Shown: positions 7,220 through 14,405 of the stretch, one piece after another
Position numbering within the stretch: position 1 is the first letter of the stretch
Layout: each line of letters opens with the position of its first letter
From: Actinomycetota bacterium
Lineage (GTDB): Bacteria; Actinomycetota; Coriobacteriia; Anaerosomatales; JAUXNU01
DNA length: 40,246 nt
Assembly: GCA_030682655.1 (NCBI GenBank)
Contig: JAUXNU010000200.1
Location: 1-40,246, forward strand
Reading direction: 5' to 3'
The notes under the pieces: generated by a model
Seen by the model: only the letters and a program-made list of their open reading frames with translations
Told to the model about the DNA's origin: nothing
Databases searched by the model: none
Translations under genes and position numbers: made by a program

Positions 7220-7441
7220 CTGTGGATTTTGTGGATACTGTGGACAACTGCCTGTCGCGCTACCGCCTGTCGCGCGACTCCGTCCGCTCGCCACATCGCT
7301 GGCGAGAGTCGCACGAAATCCGTTGCGTTCTCTCGGCCCCGAGGTACTATCTGAACTGCAAGACCGTTGAGAATCCGGATGGGCACAAGCCGCAAGGTGG
7401 ATTGTTCGTTCGGAGGATCGGCGGTCTTGCACTTTTGTGCG
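7220..7441 (+). repeat. 222-bp structured direct repeat, copy 2
   Basis: This is the second copy of the segment at 6375-6596. Six of the seven differences fall in paired or palindromic elements and keep them intact: the palindrome becomes GTCGCGCGAC, and the closing stem becomes TGCAAGACCG/CGGTCTTGCA (7357-7366 with 7422-7431), with two G-U pairs turned to Watson-Crick pairs. The copy ends 24 bases before the GNAT start codon, so it could also be part of that gene's leader. Together the two copies bracket the 623-bp toxin-antitoxin segment. Confidence 0.9.
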
Positions 7442-7465
7442 CCCAGAACCGAAGAGCAGGGACCC

Positions 7466-7951
7466 ATGTCGCTCCACATCAGACCAGCCACGACTGCCGA
7501 CGCGCGAGTGCTTGCGGCGTTCCGCGGGCGGATGTTCGTCGACATGGGACACGCGGAAGAATCTGCGCCCGAGATCCTCGATGCCGCAGCCGCCTACATG
7601 GAGCGCGCCATTCCGGTCCGCGAGTACTTCGCGTGGATTGCCGAGGAAGTTGGGACGCCGGTGGGAAGCGTCGGTGCACTCATCGTGACAGGCCCTCCGA
7701 TGGTCGCGGCGCCGTCGGGGCAGATCGCTCGCCTCCAGAACGTGTTCGTGACGCCCGAATACCGTGGACGCGGCATCGCGCGAGACATGCTCGCCGCCGC
7801 GATGGCCGGCCTGAAGGGTATCGGCATCGGTCACGTTGCGCTCGTTGCGAGCGACGCCGGCCGTCCGGTCTACGAGCGGATGGGCTTCGAGCCGATTCCC
7901 GAGATGCGCCGGTCGCTTGCCGACTGGCCGCCGGAGAACGCCGAGCAGTAG
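7466..7951 (+). CDS. GNAT-family N-acetyltransferase
   Basis: The 161-aa protein carries the GNAT fold: IRPATTADARVLAAF at the start, then a core strand ARLQNVFVTPEYRGRGIARDML. The latter holds the acetyl-CoA pyrophosphate loop (Q/RxxGxG/A form RGRGIA) near residues 95-103, followed by HVALVASDAGRPVYERMGFE. The acceptor substrate cannot be told. I chose the ATG at 7466 because the conserved domain starts there and AGCAGGGA lies upstream; a longer frame reads back into the repeat. It converges on the ASCH gene 7 bases away. Confidence 0.88.
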   Translation: MSLHIRPATTADARVLAAFRGRMFVDMGHAEESAPEILDAAAAYMERAIPVREYFAWIAEEVGTPVGSVGALIVTGPPMVAAPSGQIARLQNVFVTPEYRGRGIARDMLAAAMAGLKGIGIGHVALVASDAGRPVYERMGFEPIPEMRRSLADWPPENAEQ

Positions 7952-7958
7952 CGAGCGT

Positions 7959-8375
7959 TCACGTGCCGGGGACGGGCTCCTCGGCCAGCTCGAAGATCTC
8001 AACGAGCAGCGGCTCGTCGTCATGCAACTGTTCGCCGGCGAAGTCGAGTTCCCAGACGATGCGATGATCAGCCTGGAACTTCGCTACATCATCTCCATCG
8101 CCTTCGCCGCGTACGAGACGCAGGTCCGGAGCACCGAACGGAGTCTCGAACACGTCGAGGATCCGGAGGAAGCCGCGAACCGTCCCGTGGTGGTCGATGA
8201 TCGGGATGACGCTGTCGACGCTTTCGCGGATGCGGCTCAGTTCTTCGGGGGTGTAGGCGCGCACGAAGCCGCAGGTCGCGGTCTTGACCCCCGAGAGAGC
8301 CTGGGTGATCAGTTCCTCGCCGAGGCCGTTGTCGCCCTCCCAGCCGAAATCCATGCTGTGTTCGCATTCCACCAC
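7959..8375 (-). CDS. ASCH-domain protein
   Basis: The protein (about 138 aa) has the ASCH signature near its start, FGWEGDNGLGEELITQ and ALSGVKTATCG, then a beta-barrel pattern ending RIVWELDFAGEQ. ASCH domains resemble the PUA RNA-binding fold; some members hydrolyse N4-acetylcytidine, others are thought to bind RNA. The exact role here is unknown. The start is unsure: a GTG at 8375 has GGGAG six bases upstream, while an ATG at 8354 begins closer to the domain. The gene is divergent from hom. Confidence 0.78.
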   Translation of the reverse strand: MVECEHSMDFGWEGDNGLGEELITQALSGVKTATCGFVRAYTPEELSRIRESVDSVIPIIDHHGTVRGFLRILDVFETPFGAPDLRLVRGEGDGDDVAKFQADHRIVWELDFAGEQLHDDEPLLVEIFELAEEPVPGT

Positions 8376-8444
8376 GCGCTCCCGTCGACCGCTCCATCGT
8401 AGCGCAGCTGTCCCGGGTGCCGTCACATGCCACGCGACCTCGGG

Positions 8445-8450
8445 TACAAT
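8445..8450 (+). promoter_or_regulatory. -10 box of hom-thrB
   Basis: TACAAT in the context CTCGGGTACAAT lies about 60 bases before the hom start. I cannot pick a good -35. A near copy, CTCGGGTACCAT, lies upstream of murA at 39788-39799. I saw no threonine attenuator or riboswitch in the leader. Confidence 0.4.
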
Positions 8451-8509
8451 ATGCTGACCTGCGGCGCACATCGGCGTCGCTCGATAGCGGCACGCAGCGG
8501 AGGAACCCA

Positions 8510-9799
8510 ATGCGCACGGTGAACGTCGGTTTGATCGGACTCGGTACGGTCGGCTCTGGTGTGGTGGAGATCTTCCGCCGCCACGGCGCGGACTTCGCGC
8601 GCCGCGCGGGAGTCTCGATCGAGCTCACGCGCTTCGCAGACCGCGACACCGCGCGCTTCGAGGCGCTCGGTCTCCCGGCCGATGCGTGCACCACCGACGC
8701 GTTCGAGCTTCTCGCCGACCCCGACGTCGACATCGTTATCGAGCTCATCGGCGGGACCGGCATCGCCCGCGATGTCGTGCTCGCGGCACTCGATGCGGGC
8801 AAGAGCGTCGTCACCGCCAACAAGGCGCTCATGGCGAGCCACGGCCGCGAGGTGATGGACTCGGCCGATGCGCACGGCGTCGACATCGCCTTCGAGGCGA
8901 GTGTCGGCGGCGGCATCCCGATCATCTCGCCGCTCAAGCACTGTCTCGTCTCCAACGAGATCCAAAGCGTCATGGGCATCGTCAACGGCACCACCAACTA
9001 CATGCTTACGCGCATGGCCGAGGACGGGCTGGACTACGACACCGCGCTGACCGAGGCCCAGGAGTGCGGATTCGCTGAGGCCGATCCGACCGCCGACGTC
9101 GACGGTCTCGACGCAGCCGCGAAGATCGCTATCCTCGCCTCTATCGCGTTCAACTCCCGCGTCACGCTCGACCAGGTACCCGTCGAGGGTATCCGGGCGC
9201 TCACTCCGGGCGACATCGCGTATGCCGATGAGATGGGCTACGCCATCAAGCTGCTTGCGATCGCGCGCCGCGCCGGGGGCGGCGTGGACATCCGCGTGCA
9301 CCCGACGATGATCCCGCTGGCTCACCCGCTCGCGAGCGTCAACGGCGTATACAACGCGATCTACGTCGTGGGCGACGCCGTGGGCGAGACGATGTTCTTC
9401 GGCGAGGGCGCGGGCTCCATGCCGGCTGCCAGCGCGGTCGTGGGCGATGTCATCGAGACAGCGCGTCACATTCAGGGCGGCTGCTTGAACCTCGTGGGGT
9501 GCACCTGTCACGAGTTGCTCGCAGTCCGCGACATCGCCGAGCTCACCGCACGCTACTACATTCGCTTGCTCGTGAAGGACGAGCCGGGGGTCCTCGCGGC
9601 GACGGCGAGCGTCTTTGGCGAGCACGGGGTATCTCTCGCGTCGGTCATCCAGAAGGGCTCCGGCGACGCCCCTCAGGCTGAGATCGTGTACGTGACGTAC
9701 GATGCGACCGAGGCCGCCGTCCGCGACTCACTCACCGAGATCGAGGGTCTCGACGTGGTGGACGCGGTGGCGAGCGTCATCCGCGTGGAGGAGCTGTAG
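8510..9799 (+). CDS. hom: homoserine dehydrogenase
   Basis: This enzyme reduces aspartate semialdehyde to homoserine, the branch-point step toward threonine and methionine. The 429-aa protein has the NAD(P)-binding GLIGLGTVGSGVVEIF at the start, the central TANKALMASHG and GGGIPIISPLK, and the catalytic-domain region GIVNGTTNYMLTRM. A C-terminal ACT domain (YYIRLLVKDEPGVLAATASV, from about residue 350) suggests feedback control by threonine. GGAGGAA stands just before the ATG at 8510. The thrB start follows 5 bases after the stop. Confidence 0.97.
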   Translation: MRTVNVGLIGLGTVGSGVVEIFRRHGADFARRAGVSIELTRFADRDTARFEALGLPADACTTDAFELLADPDVDIVIELIGGTGIARDVVLAALDAGKSVVTANKALMASHGREVMDSADAHGVDIAFEASVGGGIPIISPLKHCLVSNEIQSVMGIVNGTTNYMLTRMAEDGLDYDTALTEAQECGFAEADPTADVDGLDAAAKIAILASIAFNSRVTLDQVPVEGIRALTPGDIAYADEMGYAIKLLAIARRAGGGVDIRVHPTMIPLAHPLASVNGVYNAIYVVGDAVGETMFFGEGAGSMPAASAVVGDVIETARHIQGGCLNLVGCTCHELLAVRDIAELTARYYIRLLVKDEPGVLAATASVFGEHGVSLASVIQKGSGDAPQAEIVYVTYDATEAAVRDSLTEIEGLDVVDAVASVIRVEEL

Positions 9800-9804
9800 G
9801 CGCT

Positions 9805-10728
9805 GTGCCTTCCGCCTCCGTCTCCGTCCCCGCCACCTCGGCCAACCTCGGTCCGGGCTACGACTCGTTCGGGCTCGCGCTCGGGCTCCACAACCGCTTC
9901 TCGGCCCAACCTGCCGAGGAATGGGCGGTTGAGATCGTCGGCGAGGGCTCCGATGTACTTGCCACTGACGGCACGAACCGCGTGGCGCGCGCGATGGCTC
10001 GCGTCTTCCAGGAGAACGGCGAGCCGGGGCGCTGCGCACATATCTTCTGCGTGAACCGCATCCCACCCGGACGAGGTCTCGGGTCCTCGGCGGCCGCGCT
10101 GGTGGGTGGCATGTTGTTGGCCGATGCACTCAGCGAGGTTCCCCTGGGCAAGCACCGGATCTTCGAGATGGCGACCGAGATGGAGGGGCACCCCGACAAT
10201 GCGGCTGCGGCGCTCTTCGGCGGCCTGACTCTGAGCTGGGACGACGACGGCCCGCGATGCGTCATGGTTGAGCCGCGCGGGGGACTCGCGGTGGTGGTCG
10301 TGACCGGCGCGAACTCGCTCCCGACAGAGGAGTCGCGAGCCCTGCTACCGCAGAGCGTGCCGCACGCGGATGCGGCGTTCAACGCAGCGCGTGCCGGGCT
10401 GCTGGTCGCCGGTCTCGTGCTCGGGAGGGAAGACCTGCTGGCGCCAGGGCTTGCGGATCGGCTTCACCAGCAGTACCGGGCGATGGCCATCCCCGATTTC
10501 GACGCGGTCCGGACTGTGCTCCTCGATGCGGGTGCCGCTGGTGTCGTGCTTTCGGGGGCGGGGCCAGCTCTCATTGGGCTGGTCGCGGGCACGGATGATG
10601 ATGCCGCATTCCTGGCTGCGCGCGAGGTCGCCAGACGAGCCGAGGGCGGCATTGCTGCGCTTGCCGAGCGTGGCACGCCAGCGGCTCTGCGGATCGATCG
10701 AGCGGGCGCTGTTGTTTCACTGGCGTAG
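9805..10728 (+). CDS. thrB: homoserine kinase
   Basis: This GHMP-family kinase phosphorylates homoserine for threonine synthesis. The 307-aa protein starts with SVPATSANLGPGYDSFG and has the ATP-binding loop PPGRGLGSSAAALVGG near residues 90-107, then EGHPDNAAAALFGGLT. Near the C-terminus AGVVLSGAGPALIGLV is the third GHMP motif. It starts at a GTG 5 bases after hom, so the two genes form one unit. A thrC gene is not in the window. It converges on the last small gene of the ABC transporter operon. Confidence 0.96.
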   Translation: MPSASVSVPATSANLGPGYDSFGLALGLHNRFSAQPAEEWAVEIVGEGSDVLATDGTNRVARAMARVFQENGEPGRCAHIFCVNRIPPGRGLGSSAAALVGGMLLADALSEVPLGKHRIFEMATEMEGHPDNAAAALFGGLTLSWDDDGPRCVMVEPRGGLAVVVVTGANSLPTEESRALLPQSVPHADAAFNAARAGLLVAGLVLGREDLLAPGLADRLHQQYRAMAIPDFDAVRTVLLDAGAAGVVLSGAGPALIGLVAGTDDDAAFLAAREVARRAEGGIAALAERGTPAALRIDRAGAVVSLA

Positions 10729-10750
10729 CCGACGAGACCCGCATTTCGTC

Positions 10751-11002
10751 CTAGACGCGCTCGACCACGGTGGAGCCGCTCGGCTCCGGTTCCGAGGCGG
10801 CGTGCAGCGCCTGGTGAAGCTCCTCACTCGCCTCGGTAAGCAGTCTCGCTGCACGACCGAGCGGAGGGACGACCGCCCCATCGCTGGCTCGTGATGCCGT
10901 CTTGAGTAGCTGTCCGCCTGCGCGCTCGGCCAGCTTCACCGTCTCGCGCGCCTGTCCGATCGCCTGCACCATCTGGTCGTTGTTGACGGAGCCCTGGCAC
11001 AT
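10751..11002 (-). CDS. small protein of unknown function, end of ABC operon
   Basis: This is an 83-aa Ala-rich protein that I do not recognise. It begins MCQGSVNNDQMVQAIGQARETVKLAERAGGQ and looks mostly helical, without a signal peptide or membrane segment. One Cys at position 3 and one His (near 62) are the only residues that could bind a metal. AAAGGA stands about 9 bases before the ATG. The gene starts 27 bases after the stop of the upstream ATPase gene, so it is probably on the same mRNA. It converges on thrB. Confidence 0.55.
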   Translation of the reverse strand: MCQGSVNNDQMVQAIGQARETVKLAERAGGQLLKTASRASDGAVVPPLGRAARLLTEASEELHQALHAASEPEPSGSTVVERV

Positions 11003-11029
11003 CGCCCGAGTCCTTTCTCTCTACGGTCT

Positions 11030-11629
11030 TCAGTCGAGTTCGATCACGCGGTCACACAATCTGCCGACGAGCGACGCGTCGTGGCTGACGACGAGCACCC
11101 CGGCTCCGCTCGTGGACGCCCAGTCCATGACGACTGCCCAAATCTGCGCTTGCGTGACCGCGTCAAGCATCGTCGTCATCTCGTCCGCGATGAGATACCG
11201 CGTCTTGCGAGTGAGGGCGCGCGCCACACAGAAACGCTGAAGCTCGCCGCCGCTCACCTCGTTCGGGAACCGCCCCATCCATTCGTCCTCCATTCCCAAG
11301 CCTTCCACGACTCCATCTTCGGTAAGCCGGCTCTCGGCGAGTACCTGGCGCATCGTCCACCGAGGGTTCACGGCCTTCTCCGGGTGCTGGAATACGAGCT
11401 GCACGGGGCAGAACCCGGCGATGCCGAGGACGGGTGTGCCGTCGAGCGCCACGATTCCGCGTGCCGGTTTCTCGTAGCCGGCGAGCACGCGCGCCAAAGT
11501 CGTCTTCCCGCGCCCGGACGGGCCGGAGAGCGCAACGCGCTCGCCGGGGGCCACGTCGATGTCGATTCCCGAGAAGACATCGGCGGCGGTGCCATCGTAG
11601 CGAAAGGCCAGGTCTCGACCGCTAAGCAT
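11030..11629 (-). CDS. ABC transporter ATP-binding protein (second, NikE/DppF-like)
   Basis: The 199-aa ATPase has Walker A GPSGRGKTT near residue 37, signature VSGGELQRF near 124, Walker B YLIADEMT and the H-loop SHDA. It is shorter than usual NikE/DppF proteins (around 260 aa) because it lacks the C-terminal peptide-transporter extension. It begins 8 bases inside the end of the first ATPase gene. Like its partner, it would power the two-permease importer encoded upstream. Ni or peptide specificity rests with the binding protein and the operator. Confidence 0.88.
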   Translation of the reverse strand: MLSGRDLAFRYDGTAADVFSGIDIDVAPGERVALSGPSGRGKTTLARVLAGYEKPARGIVALDGTPVLGIAGFCPVQLVFQHPEKAVNPRWTMRQVLAESRLTEDGVVEGLGMEDEWMGRFPNEVSGGELQRFCVARALTRKTRYLIADEMTTMLDAVTQAQIWAVVMDWASTSGAGVLVVSHDASLVGRLCDRVIELD

Positions 11630-12536
11630 GGAAGCACCTCACCCAGCTGCTGTCGTGCGCGGACGGATCGGGCGCTGCCGCAGCGCATTCCGGTGTGGCC
11701 CTCGGGCAACGCGGCTCGAAGACGCAGCCATCGGGCATGTTGTCGGGCATCGGTTGCGCACCCGGCATCGGCGTGAAGTCGCAATCGGGCATCGCGCGCC
11801 AGAGTCCCCGAGAGTAGGGGTGCAGCAGTGCCTCGCCGTCGCCCGAGAACGCACTCGATTTCGCGACTTCGAGCGTCGTTCCCGCGTAGAACACCGCGAC
11901 CCGGTCGGCGACGGAGCGGGCGGCCATCAAGTCGTGGGTGATGAGCATGACTCCGCGCCCGTCGTTGGCGAGTTCGCGCATGTGGCCGAGGGTCTCGCGT
12001 ACGGCGGCCGGGTCCAGGCCGGGTGTGGGCTCGTCGGCGATGATGAGACTGGCGCCGCTCAATACCGCCGTCGAGACGAGCACCCTCCTCAGCATGCCGC
12101 CGGAGAGCTGGAACGGATACATCTCGTCGACGTGCTCCGCGAGGCCGTAGCGCGCGAAGACCTCGCGCTGCCGCGCCGCTCCTACCTCGCCTGATCCGAT
12201 GTCGCGGGCCTGTTGCCCAACGCGCATGAGCGGGTCGAGGAATGTCACCGCCTGGGGGATGAGCGCGATGCGCCTGCCTCTCAGTGCGGCCTGTCGTTTC
12301 GGTTCGAGTTTCTCTCCCTCGAAGTACAGCTCGCCACTTACGCGGGCGTTGTTTGGCAAGATGCCGAGGACGGCGTGGGCGAGCAGGCTCTTGCCCGACC
12401 CACTCGAACCGACGATGGCCACGATTTCGCCCGGTGCGACGTCGAGGCTCAAATCGGTAATGACCTTGAGATCCCGCTGACGCAGGCCAACCTGGTACTG
12501 AGTGAATGAAATGGTGAGTTCCTTGACTTCAAGCAC
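11622..12536 (-). CDS. ABC transporter ATP-binding protein (first, NikD/DppD-like)
   Basis: The 304-aa protein starts LEVKELTISFTQYQ. It has Walker A GSSGSGKSLL near residue 41, signature LSGGMLRRVL, Walker B LIIADEPTPGLD and the H-loop THD. The C-terminal Cys-rich extension (MPDGCVFEPRCPRATPEC) is typical of the peptide/nickel ATPase family (oligo_HPY domain). I chose the GTG at 12536, two bases after the permease stop with GGAG 5 bases upstream; the longer frame upstream is antisense-like Arg-rich sequence with no homology. Confidence 0.92.
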   Translation of the reverse strand: MLEVKELTISFTQYQVGLRQRDLKVITDLSLDVAPGEIVAIVGSSGSGKSLLAHAVLGILPNNARVSGELYFEGEKLEPKRQAALRGRRIALIPQAVTFLDPLMRVGQQARDIGSGEVGAARQREVFARYGLAEHVDEMYPFQLSGGMLRRVLVSTAVLSGASLIIADEPTPGLDPAAVRETLGHMRELANDGRGVMLITHDLMAARSVADRVAVFYAGTTLEVAKSSAFSGDGEALLHPYSRGLWRAMPDCDFTPMPGAQPMPDNMPDGCVFEPRCPRATPECAAAAPDPSAHDSSWVRCFHA

Positions 12537-12538
12537 GG

Positions 12539-13414
12539 CTACTCCTGAACCGTATGGGGGTCGATGAGGTCGCGCAGGCCCTCGCCGAGCGCATCGATCA
12601 CCTTGACGGCGACGACCAGCATGAATCCCGGAAGCACGGCCAGCCACCAGTACCCGAGCGAGAGATAGCGCATCGATTCCGCCAGAATGACGCCGATGGC
12701 GGGCAAGTGCGGAGACAACCCGAAACCGAGGAACGTCAGGCCGGCTTCGTGCAGGAGCGCGTGGGGAAAGAGCAGTACGAGTCCGACGATGAACTGCGGC
12801 AAGACGTGAGGGACCATGTGATTGAGCGCGACCCAACTGGCGGAACGGCCGAGCTTTCGCCCCACCTGCACGTACTCCGCCGAGCGCAGCTGCATGACCT
12901 CTGCGCGGATTACACGCGTGAGCGACGGCCAGTGGGTGACAGCGACGGCGATGATGACGCCCCGCGTTCCTCCGCCGAGCGCGAATGAGATCAGGATCAG
13001 CAGTACGATGTGCGGCACGCTCATCACGGTGTCTACCGCGAACGTGATTGCCGCGTCCACACGTGGACCTGCGGTTGCGGCGACAATGCCAAGAACGAGC
13101 GCGATAAGCGCCGCCACTGCGGAGGCGAGTGCGCCGACCCCAAGCCCGCGCACGAGGCCCTTGATTGTCCGGGTGAGCATGTCCCGTCCGAGCGGATCGG
13201 TGCCGAACCAGTGCGCCGAGGAAGGCGCCTGGCTCTGCTGGAGGAAGTTCGTGCGCAAACCGGTGTCAGGCAATGCCAACCCGACCACCACAAGTAGGAC
13301 GAGCGCACCGAGTGTTACGCCAAGCGCGATGAGCATGCGCGACCTGCGCGAGAACGACGGCATACCACCGTAGATCGACTGTTCCGGCTCGATCGCCTCC
13401 CTGACGTGCGACAC
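12539..13414 (-). CDS. ABC transporter permease (NikC/DppC-like)
   Basis: The 291-aa inner-membrane protein has a first transmembrane helix near residues 27-48 and the HWFGTDPLGRDMLTR block typical of DppC/NikC. Four or five more helices follow. The EAA-type coupling loop falls in RAEVMQLRSAEYVQVGRKLG. It starts at a GTG directly after the stop of the first permease gene, with no gap, and ends two bases before the ATPase gene, so the operon is tightly packed. It forms the channel with its DppB-like partner. Confidence 0.92.
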   Translation of the reverse strand: MSHVREAIEPEQSIYGGMPSFSRRSRMLIALGVTLGALVLLVVVGLALPDTGLRTNFLQQSQAPSSAHWFGTDPLGRDMLTRTIKGLVRGLGVGALASAVAALIALVLGIVAATAGPRVDAAITFAVDTVMSVPHIVLLILISFALGGGTRGVIIAVAVTHWPSLTRVIRAEVMQLRSAEYVQVGRKLGRSASWVALNHMVPHVLPQFIVGLVLLFPHALLHEAGLTFLGFGLSPHLPAIGVILAESMRYLSLGYWWLAVLPGFMLVVAVKVIDALGEGLRDLIDPHTVQE

Positions 13415-14392
13415 CTAGAGCCTCCCTGTCAGGCGGATCTTGGGGTCGACGAGCCGGTAGATGACGTCGGCGGTCGTGTTGCCCACGAACACGAACACGG
13501 TGCTGAACAGCACAATGCCCAGGAGCAGCGGGACGTCGCCACGCAGTCCCGCCAGCACTGTGGTGCGGCCGAGACCGGGGTACGCGAACACCTGCTCGGC
13601 AAGGACGGCGCCGCCGAAGATTTCGGAGAAGAGTGCGAACTGGAGTGTCACCGCGGGTAGCGCGGTGTTGCGCAAACCGTGCCGCATCACGGCGCGCCAG
13701 CGGCTCTGACCGCGGGCGATTCCGAACAGGAAGTAGTCCGAACGCTTCACGTCGATGAGCTTCTGGCGGGTGTGCAATGTGACGTTCGCGATGCCGATAA
13801 CGCCGAGGGTGATCGCCGGCAGGATGAGGTGGTGCAACCGGTCAGCCCACGTGACGTCGGCCTCGAGCACGCCCGCCGGTACCGCGAGACCCACCGGTGT
13901 CCAGCCAAGCCAGACGGAGAAGACCATCAGCATCAACAGCGCCAGCCAGAAGGTGGGCATCGACGCGAGCGTGAACGCGTAGAGCTGGATGCTTTTGTCG
14001 ATCCACGAGCCTTCGAGCGTTCCCGAGACGACGCCGAACAGGTAGCCGAAGACGCCCGTGAGCAACCAGGCGCTCATCATGAGCAATAGCGATGCGGCGA
14101 AACGCTCCGCGATGACCTTCGCCACCGGCTGCCGGTAGATGAGCGACGTCCCGAGGTCGCCCTGCACGAGGCGCGAGGCCCACTTCAAGAACCGCTCAGC
14201 GGGGGGTCGACCGACCCCCCATCGCTCGGCGATAGCCGCACGCTGCTCGGGAGTGACGCGCATCATGTCAGCCCCGACGTATGCCCTCACCGGGTCTACC
14301 GGAGAGAAGCTCAAGAGCGTGAAGGAGATCGCGCTGACAGTAGCCAGAAGGACAAGGAGTTTCAGGATCCTGAGGGCGAGGAATTTCGTCAT
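13415..14392 (-). CDS. ABC transporter permease (NikB/DppB-like)
   Basis: The 325-aa membrane protein begins with a helix LALRILKLLVLLATVSAISF, then the family motif FSPVDPVRAYVG and a periplasmic region ending GDLGTSLIYRQPV. Six helices are visible. The cytoplasmic loop LIDVKRSDYFLFGIARG is the EAA-like site that contacts an ATPase. The ATG lies about 14 bases after the stop of the binding-protein gene. It is the first of two permeases in the proposed nickel importer. Confidence 0.92.
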   Translation of the reverse strand: MTKFLALRILKLLVLLATVSAISFTLLSFSPVDPVRAYVGADMMRVTPEQRAAIAERWGVGRPPAERFLKWASRLVQGDLGTSLIYRQPVAKVIAERFAASLLLMMSAWLLTGVFGYLFGVVSGTLEGSWIDKSIQLYAFTLASMPTFWLALLMLMVFSVWLGWTPVGLAVPAGVLEADVTWADRLHHLILPAITLGVIGIANVTLHTRQKLIDVKRSDYFLFGIARGQSRWRAVMRHGLRNTALPAVTLQFALFSEIFGGAVLAEQVFAYPGLGRTTVLAGLRGDVPLLLGIVLFSTVFVFVGNTTADVIYRLVDPKIRLTGRL

Positions 14393-14405
14393 CGGTCTCG
14401 AATGA

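Noticed and set aside
6375-7441. Integron attC sites flanking a toxin-antitoxin cassette
   Set aside because: The repeats are longer than usual attC sites, lack clear paired RYYYAAC/GTTRRRY ends, and no integrase is in the window.
8376-8509. Threonine attenuator or riboswitch before hom
   Set aside because: No Thr/Ile-rich leader peptide or terminator stem is visible.
8423-9625. 400-codon antisense frame opposite hom
   Set aside because: Composition typical of an antisense shadow; hom has clear homology.
12537-12836. N-terminal extension of the first ATPase
   Set aside because: The Arg/Pro-rich stretch overlaps the permease gene and has no family similarity; the GTG at 12536 has a ribosome-binding site.
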